Origin: Cinnamomum chago
Taxonomy: Eukaryota; Streptophyta; Magnoliopsida; Laurales; Lauraceae
Length of the DNA: 64,000 nucleotides
Reading direction: 5' to 3'
Assembly (NCBI GenBank): GCA_038049695.1
Contig: CP142451.1
Span: forward strand, 129,352,001 to 129,416,000
Shown here: piece by piece, positions 1 through 13,600 of the stretch
Layout of the letters: each line of letters begins with the position of its first letter
Position numbering within the stretch: the stretch's first letter is position 1
Made by a program: the position numbers and the translations under genes
Notes under the pieces: generated by a model
What the model was told of the DNA's origin: nothing
Seen by the model: only the letters and a program-made list of their open reading frames with translations
Databases searched by the model: none

Positions 1-163
1 CATGAACCCTATCCCATTGTGGTTGCTATTTAAACTACACGCATCATATGAATGCCAGTCGCTACCAGAAGAATTACTACTACAAACCAACATCATGGGA
101 TATACAAAGAGTAATTAATTACTAAGTATCATTATAATTACAAGTCCAGTGCTCTCTCTTTCT

Positions 164-538
164 TCAGGTCCGCTTGACAGGATCGAAGTTAGCTACACCA
201 ACAACGGCGCCAACAATGAACCCGAGCACGACACCACCAGAAACGATGCTGAGCAAGAAGTTCTTGAGAGAAGCTGATACCCCCGGCTGGGCTGCCTCCG
301 CCACATCTGGGAGCACAATGGCCGCTGTCACTGCTGCAGCTGTTAAACCCGTCACCGCCTTCTCTTTAAGAGATGCTTGGACTTGGATGGTCCGGCCATT
401 GTATTTCAGGGATGATGCCTTGTTACAGGGTGACGGCCTCATGGGATTGAAGAAGGCAGCATCAGAGGAGCTCAGCTGCCGCTTGTCGCCCGCACAAGTT
501 AATGGCATTGCCACCAAGACTGCTGATGATGCCACCAT
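164..538 (-). CDS. PSBX: Photosystem II reaction centre protein PsbX, nuclear-encoded precursor
   Basis: Intronless 124-aa ORF. PsbX is a one-helix subunit of photosystem II in the thylakoid membrane, near cytochrome b559, linked to quinone turnover. The C-terminal ~40 residues carry the family signature: [16 protein letters not shown], a hydrophobic helix, then NFDPVKR close to the stop. The N-terminal ~80 residues look like a bipartite plastid/thylakoid transit peptide: a Ser/Ala-rich stroma-targeting part, then a hydrophobic Ala/Val segment ending in AEA-A before the mature protein (about residue 83). Length fits plant precursors (about 115-125 aa). The first ATG of the ORF is taken as the start. 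It lies 1.14 kb downstream of the PEX10 stop, on the same strand. Family assignment is by recognition of the mature sequence; the cleavage site is inferred. Confidence 0.95.
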   Translation of the reverse strand: MVASSAVLVAMPLTCAGDKRQLSSSDAAFFNPMRPSPCNKASSLKYNGRTIQVQASLKEKAVTGLTAAAVTAAIVLPDVAEAAQPGVSASLKNFLLSIVSGGVVLGFIVGAVVGVANFDPVKRT

Positions 539-544
539 TTCTTA

Positions 545-1677
545 TTTCCTTTCCAGCTTAATTGTTTAGAAGAACTGGGGCTGAGGGTCAACAGAAAGAA
601 GAGAAGCTTATTATAATTGCTTGTTAGATAGATAGCAAGGATGAGACTGCTCTTACGTACATGAGAGGTGGAGAATGGGGTGGGTTTTTTTTTTTTTTTT
701 TCCTGTTTGTGAGAGTGAGATGATTTTCTTTCTTAGTACGTGGCAGCCACTCAACCTCTCCATCTAGGGTTAGGTCATCCCATATCTCTGAAAAATGTGG
801 ACTGTGGGAGCCACTCCATAATGAGTCTGATCCTCTTCTAAACAGATGACTAAGGCATGTGATTCGGGTGATATAGACTGTTTATCTGATGCTCTTGCAG
901 TAGATTTAACACCCATTAAAACCAGAAAAGATGAACTTGCTCAAGGTTTTAAAAATAAATTTTAACCCCAACTCTTGATCTGCAGCTGCAGAAAACTTTG
1001 AAGGCTGCTGATCCACATGAGAAGAAATCGACAATAATGAATCCATCTTCAATCCCACAGACCTCGCAGGCCCTCAATCCAGACCGACCTATCTGACTTG
1101 GGGTTGGTCTGTGTGTCTGACCACTCCAATGCACTTTTATGAAAAAGGCAAATTGTGGACTGATTAATTAAAGGTGGAGAGATGCAAGAGAGTATAAGAT
1201 ATACACATGAAATGATTGCCCAACCTTTGCCCTAGTAAATGAAATCCTAAAACATTGATCATCCATTTATCGTCAGCTCTAGATGCTCACCCTTACCATT
1301 CACCCATGCAGTGCACCTAGGATGAAAGCCTCTTATCAGTGACAATAACAAATTGGACAAACGGTCCCTATGAAACGGCATTAGCAGCTTTTTTAGTGCA
1401 GCCACAATACTGTTGGTAAATTACAATTTTGTTCGATCAGGATTGAGAACAGAAGGCCTTGGAAAATTTTCAATGACACTTACAAAGACAAAAGAACCTC
1501 TGTATAATTCTATAATTCCACAAATCAAATGGACTACAATCGACCACTTTCTCCATCAAAAGCTCAGCATAATAACCCAAGAGACCATCTTTTTTTTCCC
1601 TTCTTAAATCAATGGTGGGACAATTTTATCCCTTGCAATGAGAAACAAAAAACTGGTAATGTGGACAGTAGGATGTA
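545..1677. other. Intergenic: PSBX upstream region and PEX10 3' flank
   Basis: No gene seen. It should hold the PSBX promoter and 5' UTR and the PEX10 3' UTR. A T-run lies near 686-701. Short ORFs here have no recognisable content. Confidence 0.6.
736..744 (-). promoter_or_regulatory. G-box-like ACGT element upstream of PSBX
   Basis: About 200 bp upstream of the PSBX ATG, the minus strand reads GCCACGTAC, an ACGT-core element close to the plant G-box. Such elements are common in promoters of light-regulated nuclear photosynthesis genes. A single short match is weak evidence. Confidence 0.3.
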
Positions 1678-4600
1678 TCAAAAGTCTGAATGATATATAC
1701 AAACCAAGCTTGAGTGGGTTACTGGTGTTCGGCAGAGAGGGCATTCGGGTTTTTCATTGCACCACTCCATGATGCAGTTCCTGCAAACAAAGCACGCAGA
1801 AGGATTAAGGGAAAATCTGAATGCACAAAAGTAAACCGTAGCAAATCCATTGTTGAAAATGGTTGAAATCATCAGAAAACCACACACACACTGTGAGGCC
1901 CCACCCCTTGTGGACCCTCACTTTTGAATTGAATTTTATTTAATAGCCAATGATAGCTAATCATACTATTTATTAGGGATTAGCAAGGGTAGATAGGTAT
2001 TTTTCCTAATTAGGCCCTTGTTGTAATTTATAGAATTTATAGGGTGTCTTCTATAATTTTTGAGTTAGTTAATTGGTTAGAGGCCCTAGCTAGTAATTAA
2101 TATTTACTATAGGGGTTATTCCACTTGAGAAACTTCTAGATTCTCACCTAAAGACCAAACTACCCATGACTCTAATCCTAATCCCATGTTAACTAAATGG
2201 GTATTCTTGTACCTAGCCCAAACCCCAACCTATATAAACTACATTCATCCCATTCCAGACTCTAGCTACAATTCTATCTCTCATTTCCCTCCAATTCTCT
2301 CATCTCCTCTCTCTCTAAAACCCTAGATCTAGAACCCAAACAAGAAGAAGGAGATTATCTACTACAAGCTACAACCACCATCTATCTTAAGGAGCTCTTT
2401 CATCTTGCTAATCTCTTCTCTTCCTTCCAATCAAGGTATTCTTCTCCATCTAGTTCTATTTCCTTAGATTTCTTCTTTTCTCTCTCTAGATCTCTTTCCT
2501 TATAGCAATTCTCTTGTGAATGTGGGTGTAGGAGTTAGAGATCTCTCTAGATCTGGGTTTTGAGGCTGGTTTGTGTGTTTGGAGACTATAGGAGCTTTGG
2601 ATTTCATTTTATAGCTTGGATCTCTCTTTTCTCTCTCTACATTCTTACAATTTGATCAAGGCAAGTGCAATATACCTATTTAGCATAGATTACATGTTTT
2701 CTCTTCTTTTGATTCTGTAATTTCAATTTAATTGTTGTAGTTATGTTAGATATACCATTTGAGCTTAGTTTCATGGATTTATGGCCATTGATGGATGAAT
2801 TCTCTCATTTGGAAGATCAATGGTCCGTTTGATGATGGATGGTTTTGTATTGAAGTGTTTTTCCTGTTTTATGATGATCTTGTGATGTTTGGATGAGATT
2901 AGATGAGTTTTGATGGAAATTGGATTGAAAGAGAAGAAATCCAGATTCTTGAAAATTTTGCAGGCTACGTGTACTCGGTCGACCGAAGACACTGCAGTTG
3001 GCAAAAAATCAAGTCCTAGTTATTTTTCTGCAGGCTTCTCAATCCTATGTACTCGGTCGGCCGAGGACACAGGTTTTGCAGGAAATAACTGAGAGTTGAA
3101 TTTCTACCTCAAGCCCAGGATTCAGTGTGTGCGATCGACCTGACCCTGTTCCAGGTCGACCGGGCACAAAGGAACTCAAGGTTTGGACTGAGAGCTGGGA
3201 CATATTTTCCAGGTTTTCCTTTGTATGCGGTCGACCGCCCAGGCCAGGAGATCGACTGGACACACATGGAATTCCTGAGATCAGGACATTGCCTGTCAGG
3301 TGCTTGACCCTACTTTTCCAGAGTACTCGGTCGACCGACCAGGCCAAGAGGTCAACCGAGCACACTGCGCAGAGGTCGACCTGGGAGTCAACATCTTAAC
3401 AGACCAGTGTACTCGGTCGACCGAGCCCTGTGTCGGGTCGACCGAGGACACTGCATTCAGTGATTTTCCAGTTTTCACGTTTTGAGGTTATGATCGTTTG
3501 TGGGGCCCATTGACCATTCAAATGGACTTCTATTGATGTGCCAAACCCGAGTCAATGATGTGGCTCAACCTTAACTCGTGGGGACCACTAAGTAAGGTCT
3601 TGGTTGTATATTCTACGATGATTCGATCCTGAAACGTTGTTAACGACACCCGTAACTTCTGGAGCACCAAACACAGTATCCATTGGCATCTGAGACTCCA
3701 TTTAGAGATCAAATTACCTGAGACGAACCTTGACCCGAATGTGGACCACTACCTAGGTTGGATTATTGATATTTCCCTGTTGATTCTTGTACTTGGAGTT
3801 CTTACTTCACTTATCATATTCCTATCACTCTTATGTCCTTACTATAGCTTATATCTGTTAATTAAATGGAAAATGGGTGACCTGAACCTAGGACTACTTA
3901 GAGCTGACCTGGTGGTGTGATTGGGAGAACACTGACCCGTGTCTATGGCTAGGCGGGCCCTTATTATGGCCTAAGTATGGATGTGTATACCCTTAGATTG
4001 GAGAGGTGAATTATATTGGACTTATAACTCATTTTGGAGGAGAATGAATTGTTTATCACTGGAAATGGACTTGTTACCTCGTTTGGACTGTTTTAAACCA
4101 GGCCATGTACCTGATGGGCCTTGGTATGGATCTAACGAGTAGACTTGGGCTTGGATTGTGATCCATGGACTGAATTGACACTTGGACCTCTTAGAGACAT
4201 TGTTAGGACCTTGTTCACGCAAGGCAAAGCCTAGACAAACACAGACCTTTAATGTTTCCTCGTGTCGGCATAAACATTCACTCAGTTGTTCTAAGTCAGC
4301 CTTTGGACTGATCATCACTGGTAGGAGCTATTTATGAGTATTGAGTGAGCTATCATGATGAGCTATGTTTTTAGACGGACGATGTGATGCCGAGTCCAGT
4401 CTCCCCGAGTGATGAGTGTGGTGAGACTGTTGAGTGTGATTTGCGGGGCTAGTCATTCCCCAGCATTGGTGAGATTCCCTGCCGCGACTGTATCCAGTAT
4501 GGGAGGGCCGCAGCATAATATCCCGTGGTATCCAGCTCATGTGAATGTGCCATATTGTGTTAGACTAGATATTATGTTTATCATGATTCTAAATGCTTAT

Positions 4601-7600
4601 CTTGCTTAACTGCCTAAATCATGTATTTTGATATTCTCTTTAACTGTGTAACTGTCTTTACTCTTTTTGATACATATATCATATGTTACTTGTATACTGT
4701 GACTTGCCAGATCTTTAGATCTGACCCATTTTTGTGCTTAGGTTTCGACCCCGATCCCAAGGACAGCGCGCTTGCGCTAGTTGAGGCACCCATAGTAGGG
4801 GACTACGGATGAGGACCGGTAGACCATGAGATCGAGCTAGAAGTTGGAGAGCCGGCACCTGGGGTGTGAGAGTTCTTTATTTTGGGATTTTGAGTGATTC
4901 TTGTAGTGAGCAGGGTAATTGTTAGAAATTGTAATAATCCTTTATAACTTTGACACTTTAGGCTAGATTTCAGCCCTGCTATATTTGTTACAGAATTATG
5001 ATACCTTATTATTGCTTTCGCTATATTCACATGCTTCCGCATTATTAACTGTTGATCTTATACCGTTTAAAAAATTTTAAATTGGACCTCACTGCGAACC
5101 TATGATCTTGGAGGTTCTCGGATTTTCCGGGAAGTAGCGTGCCAACTTCGGATATCTTGACGGTTTTCTCGGTATTCGGAATTAGGGCGTTACACACACA
5201 CACATATATATATATATATTATTGAAAATTAATCAGGTCATTCATAAATGGTGCATTTTGGATGTACCCCATTCAGCAAGAGGTTGTGTATTATGTTTAG
5301 TGCTTTACAGTGAATGCAGAAATAAAACCACATCAAGTGGATACATTAATATTTTTCTGTATTTTAAAGCCCCCAACCATCACCGGCAGCAATCATCAAG
5401 ACTGACAGAAAAGGAGGAGAAGCAAGATCCTACCAAATACCATTTGTGATTTCCACAAGCAGAAAAGAAAAAAAAAATATCCATTTTTCTATAGTATTCA
5501 AACTACTTGTGGTTGAGGGTAAATACAGACACACCAGAAACTAACCAAAATTTAATCTGAAAGTAGGAAAGGTAGTTGGCAGAAGAAAACAATCCATTAC
5601 TTTATAACACATAGGGCCCTTTTGTTTGATTGAAATGAATTCCTAGGAATTCTAAGAAATGTATTTCTGAAAGTAGCTAATTTTTTTTATTTTTTATTTT
5701 TGGTCTGGTAAATACTTGCATGGACACGCACAACCCTACCCTGGTAAAATACTCACACGACCACACACAACCCTACCCAAGTCCCTTCGCAATCAGGGCT
5801 ACAACTAGGGATCAATCCTTCGTTGTTTTTATGGAAAAAAAATAGTGTTGGCTAAAACTGAAGAAATAAATGTTAATTTCCATAAATGGTATAAAAAAAA
5901 TCTCCTTTGATGGAAAATGAATTAAGAGAAGACGGAAAATAAATACCCTACCATCCAAGTAAAATTTTCTATATCCGCTTCATTCATTTTCCACTACAGG
6001 AAAGGTTATTTGATAGCCATTATGGACACCCTTTATTTCTTCAACATTGGTCACTTTTAGAAAGCTTTCATGAAGACATCCCAAAATATAGTTCCTGTTT
6101 CAGTTTCACCCAAACTTTATGGGAAATGTACAAAACATTGGCTTCACTTGAATCTTCCCATCCATGCGATTCAGGGAAAATTATAATCAATCACCACCAA
6201 AAATAATATTGGAATAATAAGAACAAAAAGGCAAATGGAAGTTCATGTCACGATGATGGAAGAGAGTAATATTTATGGAAAACTTGGATCCCTCTAAAGG
6301 ACGATCCTCCCTCCCTTCTATAATCTCATTTAGCCTTAATCAAGGCAATTCAAATCTTGATACAATCTATTTGTTATGGAATGAAAACTGTTATAGTGAT
6401 TTGAGTATATCCTAAACGTGTCCCATATGATGGGTTAATTTGTTACAATGAATGGGCCTGGGCCTTGTGGGCTTTGTATCACTTGTGTTAACACCCCCCC
6501 TCAAATTGATGGTGGTCAAACAACAACAATTTGCGAATCAAGAACTCATGGCATGGCCGAGGCAGTCCTTTGGTGAAGATATCCGCAAGTTGGAGTTCAC
6601 TCGAAACATATGGAAGGCTAATGACCTTGCGATCATATTCATCTCGAATAAAATGACAATCCACTTCAATATGTTTTGTCCTTTCATGAAAGACTAGATT
6701 CTCAGTGATACGAATGGAACTAGTATTGTCCGCATGAAGTGGGGTAGCAGAGGTATGAGGAAACCACAAATTTGCAAGTAAGCCACGAAGCCAAAGGATC
6801 TCGGAACAGGCAGAGGACATAGCACGATATTCAGATTCAGTGGAAGATCTGGAGACCCTTTCCTGCTTTTTGCATTTCCAAGAGATAAGCGATTCACCCA
6901 AATACGTACACCAGCCTATAGTGGATCGACGAATATCCGGGCATCCGACCCAGTCGGCATCAGAATAAGCATTTAGGGTGAGTGGTGTGCCAACTGGAAA
7001 AACCAAGCCTTGTGTCGGAGAACCAAGAATGTACCGAATAATCCGTTTGACAGCAACCAGATGGTGATGCCGCGGTGCTTGTATGAATTGACTAACAACA
7101 TTCACAGCATATGAGATATCGGGCCGAGTGATGGTTAAGTAGACTAGACTCCAGACTAATCGTCTGTAGGAGGTGGGGTCGGAAAGGAGGTCCCCATCAT
7201 CTTTCCGGAGTTTCATATTGACTTCTAATGGAGTGTCCACAGGGGTTGCATCCTTTTGGCCGGCAAGATCAATAAGATCAGTAGCATACTTATGCTGATG
7301 TAAAAAACAGTCTAGGAACCTTCCTAGACTGTTGTACCTCAAGACCCAAGAAATATGTTAAATGACCCAGGTCTTTCATATGGAATGCATTTTGAAGTGA
7401 GGATTGAAGACTATGGATCATTTTACTGTGAGTGCCTGTGATGATGATATCATCCACATATACTAGAAGGATGGTGGTAGCTTGATCGGTGTTATTCAGG
7501 AACAGTGAAGGATCATAGGGACTTTGAGCAAATCCAAGATGAAGCAGAGTAGACCGAAATTTTTCAAACCAAGCTTTGGGTGCTTGTTTGAGTCCATACA

Positions 7601-10600
7601 GCGAGCGACGGAGCCGTGCCACCTCGTGTTTAGAAGTAGTATCATATCCTTGAGGAAGACGCATGTAGACTTCCTCTTTAAGATCTCCGTGGAGGAATGC
7701 ATTCTTCACATCCATCTGATAAAGAGGCCATGAGCGTGATGTTGCAATAATAAGAATAGTATGCACTCTTGTCATCTTGGCCACCGGAGCAAATGTCTCA
7801 TCATAGTCAATACCATACTCCTAACGGTTGCCAAGTGCCACTAACTAAGCCTTATAACGTGCCAGAGTACCATCAGAATGTAGCTTGATAGAGTAAACCC
7901 ATTTATAGCCAATGGGTTTGATGGACGAAGGACAGGGAACCACATCCCATGTGTGATTCACTTTGAGTGCGTCAAGTCCTTCCAGCATGGCCTGCCGCCA
8001 ACACTCATGTTGCACTGCTTGAGAAAAATGATTAGGAATGTGAACAGAAGACAAAGTAGCGAGTATGGATGTATGAGTAAAACCAAACCGATCAGGGGGG
8101 CGGGAAATCCTAGAGGATCGATGAACAGGAACTGACTGGGAGATGGCTGGAGCAGGAGCTGGGTCAAGTGCCGAGGAAACTAACAAATCAGGAGGCTCAG
8201 GTGCAATCGTATTTCCCCGCCGACGCCTTTCATATACAAGTAAAGGCTTGATAGAGTCCGAAGAAGGAACGGGATTCTCACAAAAGTCAGGAACAAGGGA
8301 AAACACAATAGGATTATCATGATCTAAATGATGTTGGAAAAAATACTGATTTTCAAAAAACACAACATTACGAGAGGTCTTGATACGTTTCACCTTAGGA
8401 TCATAACAAAAAAATCCTTTCTGGTCAGTCTCATAGCCTAGAAAAACACACTTAGATGATTGAGCAGATAGTTTTGTTCGTTCAACGGGGGGAAGAAGAA
8501 CAAAACATACACACCCAAAATTATGGAGATGAGAATAAGTAGGATGCTTGTGAAATAAACGAAAATAAGGTGTTTCATTCGCTATACGAGGGGATGGTAG
8601 TCGATTAATAACATGAACTACTGTGGACAGAGCTTCAAGCCAAAATTTTGGTGGAACAGAGGATTCTAAGAGAAGTGACCTAACAATGTCCAAAAGATGC
8701 CGGTTTTTCCTCTCAGACACACCATTTTGTTGTGGTGTATAAGGACATGATTTTTGAGAAATGGTCCCTTTGTTTTACAAAAAATTCTGAAACTCATTAG
8801 AAACATATTCACCACCGGAATCTGTGCAAAGTGTTTTAATGGATGTGGAGAAGTGATTTTCCACATAAGCTAAGAAAATTTTAAAAGTAACAAACACCTC
8901 AGATTTTGAATGTAAGAAATAAATCCATGTAAAGCGATTGTAATCATCAATAAATGTAACAAAATACTTAAACTGAGAATGGGATAAGCCAAGTGCTATA
9001 CCCCATACATCACCGTGAACAAGATCAAAGCATTTCAATGATAATGAGGTACCTATAGGAAAAGGAAGAGTCTTACTCTTGCTCATTTTACAACTAGAAC
9101 AATCAAAAGAAGCATCTTTAAGAGAGATTTTATTATCATGAAGCAAACCAGATTGAAACAAAGACAACAAAGTACGAGAATTAGGATGGCCTAATCTATT
9201 GTGCCATAATTGGCTCGTGTAAACTAGAAGCAGAAAACAAAGCAGATGCAACCAAATTCCTATCTTGTGTAGAAAGTTGTAGCAGAAAAAGACAGCCACA
9301 CTTGGGTCCCTTTGCTATCACCTCCCCCGATGCTTGATCCTGTATCACACAGCCAGAACGCGAAAACGAGACAGAGCAATGGTTATCAACTAGTTGTCCA
9401 ACATATAATAAATTTGTAGATAACTGAGGAGAAAGAAAGACATGACTCAAAGGTAAGGGATGTGAGATCTCACCGATGGCAGTAATGGGTATACTGCCAC
9501 CATCTGCGGTATTGATTCGGAGATTTCCATCATAAGGCTTTACTTGAGATAAATTATCAGAAGAGTGGGTCATATGATTAGAAGCCCCCGAATCCATATA
9601 CCAGGTAGAGTTTGAATGTTTGGGTTTACCTGAGAGACCAAGAGCAGAAAAGGCATTTACTATCATCTGTTGAACCATTTCAGGGGTAAGAGATGATGAA
9701 GAAGGAGGCTGAGCAGGCATGACTGTATTGGCAGCAGGACTAACTGTAGAAGAGGACGCATCCAAGGTTGCCAGATTAGCCTTCTGTGAGGAAAACTGAG
9801 CACGGCGCTGACATTTCGGAAGAACATGGCCTTCGCGTTTGCAGTAAGAGCAGAATTTCTGATTGCATTGAGTGGCGACATGTCCATACTTCTGACAAGA
9901 ATAGCACTGTACTTTGGTCATGTCTCTGTTTTGCTGTTTGGGATGAGCAAGATAGGCAGCAGTCAGTGGTCGTGGAGAAATTGCTTGCTGAAGAGTAGCT
10001 TGGGTCGTAAGACGTTGTTTCTCGCAAAGAAGCTCTCCTAAGCATGAATCAATAGATGGGGGAGGCACCCTGCTTATCAGATTTGAACGAACTTGTTCAA
10101 ATTCAGACCTCAATTTCATCAAGAATTGATCCCACTGACTAGTGGAATGAATGCCTTGAACCACCGCAATCGAGGCATCAGGCAGACTTGAGTAAATGAT
10201 CTCAATATAGTCCATCCATAATCGAATAAAATGAGTAAAATTCTTGGGTGGACATTGTCCCTTGATTAAACTGAGATAGCTCATGTTCTAAGTGGAAATG
10301 TTTGGCGGAGTTATCTTGTTGATACACCTGTCTGAGATAGTCCCACATTCCTTTTGCTGTTTTATAGGGCCGAAGATTCAGAATGTATTCTGGGTTCACT
10401 GACCCCAGAAGCCAAGTCATGATTTGGGCATCCCTGGTTTCCCACTTAGATACAGCTTTGACATCCTCTAAAGGTTTAGGATCAGTCCCGTCAACATGGC
10501 CCCATAACTCTTTTCCCTTAAGGTATATTTGAAATTGGAATGCCCATGATGACTAATTAGTTCCATTGAATTTAATCTGGTAAGTTTCACTTTTGTCCAT

Positions 10601-13600
10601 GATTATAATGCAAAATTACTAGATCAGCAGGCCCATCGAGATGTCATATTACCCCAGTAGTAATTCCAAACACAATCAGCAGAATCCAGAAAATTTTAAA
10701 ACAAGCCCAACAGTGCAGCAGAGACACAAGCAGAAATTTCAACAGTGCAGCAGTAATATCCAACACAAACTTCTAACAGTGCAGTAGTAACAACCCAACA
10801 GTGCAGCAGTAATGTCCAAAACTCCAGACAGTGCAGAAACTGTCTGTAAATAGTTTCACAAAAAAATATAGGGCCAGGCGACCTGGATTTGGACCTCTAA
10901 ATCCCTGCGTGTGGCCCACAGCTGGATCTGATTGAGAATCAGATCAACAAGGTTCAAGGAGACTCAAAATATCTTTCCAGCAAGACATGATTCATCAAGA
11001 TCCATTCACAATCCAAGATTTTGTACGGCTGTGATCAAAACTATCTTAGAAAACTGGAAAATCACAAATCGGGGCAAATGACCTACCTCTGATCTTGGAA
11101 AAATGTTGAAAAAATCTTCAAAATTACTAGGAGAGAGAGTCGACCACTGCTGTGGGGAATTTGTGATATGCCATGATGATCGCAGGTGGGCCACTGGTGA
11201 TCATATCGTCACAGACGTCTGTTTCCTCCATCTGGTTGCTAAAAGAAACGCAAATCCCTGATCTGGTTGATTGCAAGATTACAGATCCTTGATCTGTTAG
11301 CTTTTCCCAAGAGTTGTCTCAGAACAACTAGTCTTCAATAATTTCCCACGATCAGTACAGGCTCTAATACCATGTCACGATGATGGAAGAGAGTAATATT
11401 TGTGGAAAACTTGGATCCCTCTAATGGACGATCCTCCCTCCCTTTTATAATCTCATTTAGCCTTAATCAAGGCAATTCAAATCTTGATACAATCTATTTG
11501 TTATGGAATGAAAACTGTTACAGTGATTTGAGTATAGCCTAAACGTATCCCATATGATGGGTTAATTTGTTACAATGAATGGGCCTGGGCCTAGTGGGCT
11601 TTGTATCACTTGTGTTAACAGTTCATAATATCAAGACAGCAAAAAATATAATGGAAGATAATGAAAATGAAACTGAAGATTATAAAATCAGGACATTCAG
11701 GAGAAGAAAAGGAAGTACCAACAGAAGACGTGACCACAGGGTGTTGCTGTTGGGTGTTCGCGACTACTGAGGCAGAGAGTGCATTTGCTGATACTGACAG
11801 GTTGGGACTGAAACAAACAATACAAGACAGTTGCAGAATTACATTATGTTCCAATGGTGTTTTACTTGCATGGGCTTCCTTTTTAGCAATTTTTCTATGC
11901 CAAAAGATGCATCTGGTAGACACTCACAAGCCTGTGCATCATTTAAATGATTTGAATCAAATAGAAAGTTTCAACTGAAAACTTGGGAAGAGTTAAAAAC
12001 CTCTGAACCAGTAACAACAGAAGTCCAATTGCCCTTGCCCTTGTGAAGATTTGAATCCGTGATCAGATTACCGTCTTCATTCAAGATTGGCAAACCTCGT
12101 CCTGGAGACGGGAGTTGTGAGATCAAAGCAGTAACAAAGATTCAGATTTTAACTATACAGAATTATGAATGAAAGAATTGAAGAATTATTAATTTTTATG
12201 ATGTTTAAATAGATATGACCAATTCAAGGGTAATCCTGCACCTTGTTGAAGGGACTAGCAGTAGTATGGCACTGGCAAGAGTAGCAGGAGAAAAAATTGT
12301 GACGATGTTTAAAAAGAAGAGACCGGAGTCCGAGGCTAACAGTGGTGGCATTGGAATAAAGATCTGTTCCATTTCAATAGGATGGACTGAAACTTTTTTA
12401 TTCCATTTGACATTGTTTGTAAAGGGAAAATGCAATTGAAATAGGTGTTCTAGCAAGTCCGAAAGAATGGCAGAAGCTATAAATCCTCAAATATAATCCT
12501 TCCATGAAATTTCATTAAGGAACTTTATAAAATGATCTTTAGTATCGACCACTCCCATGAGATGTGAGACTCCAAATATGACTACATTCACAGTGAGTTG
12601 ACTCTTAAATCTGTAGGACTTTTTTCTGGAATTATTTCTTTTGTAATGATGTATTCTTACCTACTTTATCATACCCTATAATTTAAGATAGTTTAGGTCA
12701 TAGAAAATTCTATATTCCTATTTCACCCTACTCTATATTTCAGAATTTTTAGGTGTTCCCAACATAAAATTAAGACAACCAAACTAAGAGAACCATTTGA
12801 TTAGTTTGCATCAAGGTGTTAATTCTTATCTTTTGGTATCCATGCTTCTCATGATCGAGTTATCTTTTGGCATCTATGCTTCTCACGATCGAGTTATTTT
12901 TTGGCATCCATGCTTCTCATGATCGAGACCTTTTTTTTTGTTTCGCCCTGCTGTTAGATCATCCAGTGTATATTTTCACATGATCTACCTAAATTCTCTA
13001 AAGAATTTTCAATTATCTCTTTTTAAATTATTTTAGCTTTAATACGATTTTCCAAATAATAATATCCTGAGAAAAATCTAGAAGTTAAAAATCTCCCAAT
13101 TGTCATTTGGAAGTTCCGATTTATAAGCCGACCACTGTCAAAAAAATTTAGCGTGTATTGGCCAGCACCATTACCACTTACTATTTTTATTGTTACTGTT
13201 TCTCACAGATATATTATCCACCAATCATCTGTCACAATGACTTGCATAAAAAAAATTGTATGTGTGTGTGAATTCAAGCTGTTTCTCACAGATATATCAT
13301 CCACCAACCAGCTGTCACAATGATATTAGGTCAAAAATTGCAAGTGCACTTTTAACTATGAGTGTGCTGAAACCCTAAGTTCCATAGAGAAAGAAGACCA
13401 AATCGGGTCTATAAATCTGAATTTTCGATTTAAGATATCATGCTAGCAAGTACAAGACGTGAAATAAGAGAAATAAGAAGGCAATCAAATAATTCTCTTC
13501 GTGCTCGTATATAACCTCCTGATGCCTGGTGGGCCCCTAGTGATGTCTGATGGACAGAACTTGCAATGGAAGATAAATTGCTCCGGCGTAGTCCTTCAGC

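Larger units (their letters stand above)
6246..11620 (-). mobile_element. Ty1/Copia LTR retrotransposon, complete but coding-defective
   Basis: Two 248-bp LTRs (6246-6493 and 11373-11620) are flanked by a perfect 5-bp target duplication GTTCA (6241-6245 and 11621-11625). The element reads on the minus strand. A tRNA-iMet-type primer-binding site TGGTATTAGAGC abuts the upstream LTR (11361-11372), and a G-rich polypurine tract abuts the downstream LTR (about 6494-6505). Internal order is gag, protease, integrase, reverse transcriptase, RNase H, which is the Copia order. Short LTRs and about 5.4 kb total resemble the Ale/Retrofit group (inference). It lies in the last PEX10 intron, in the same orientation as the gene. 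Confidence 0.95.

Noticed and set aside
174..569. 131-aa plus-strand ORF over PSBX
   Set aside because: Shadow of the PSBX coding strand; no family match.
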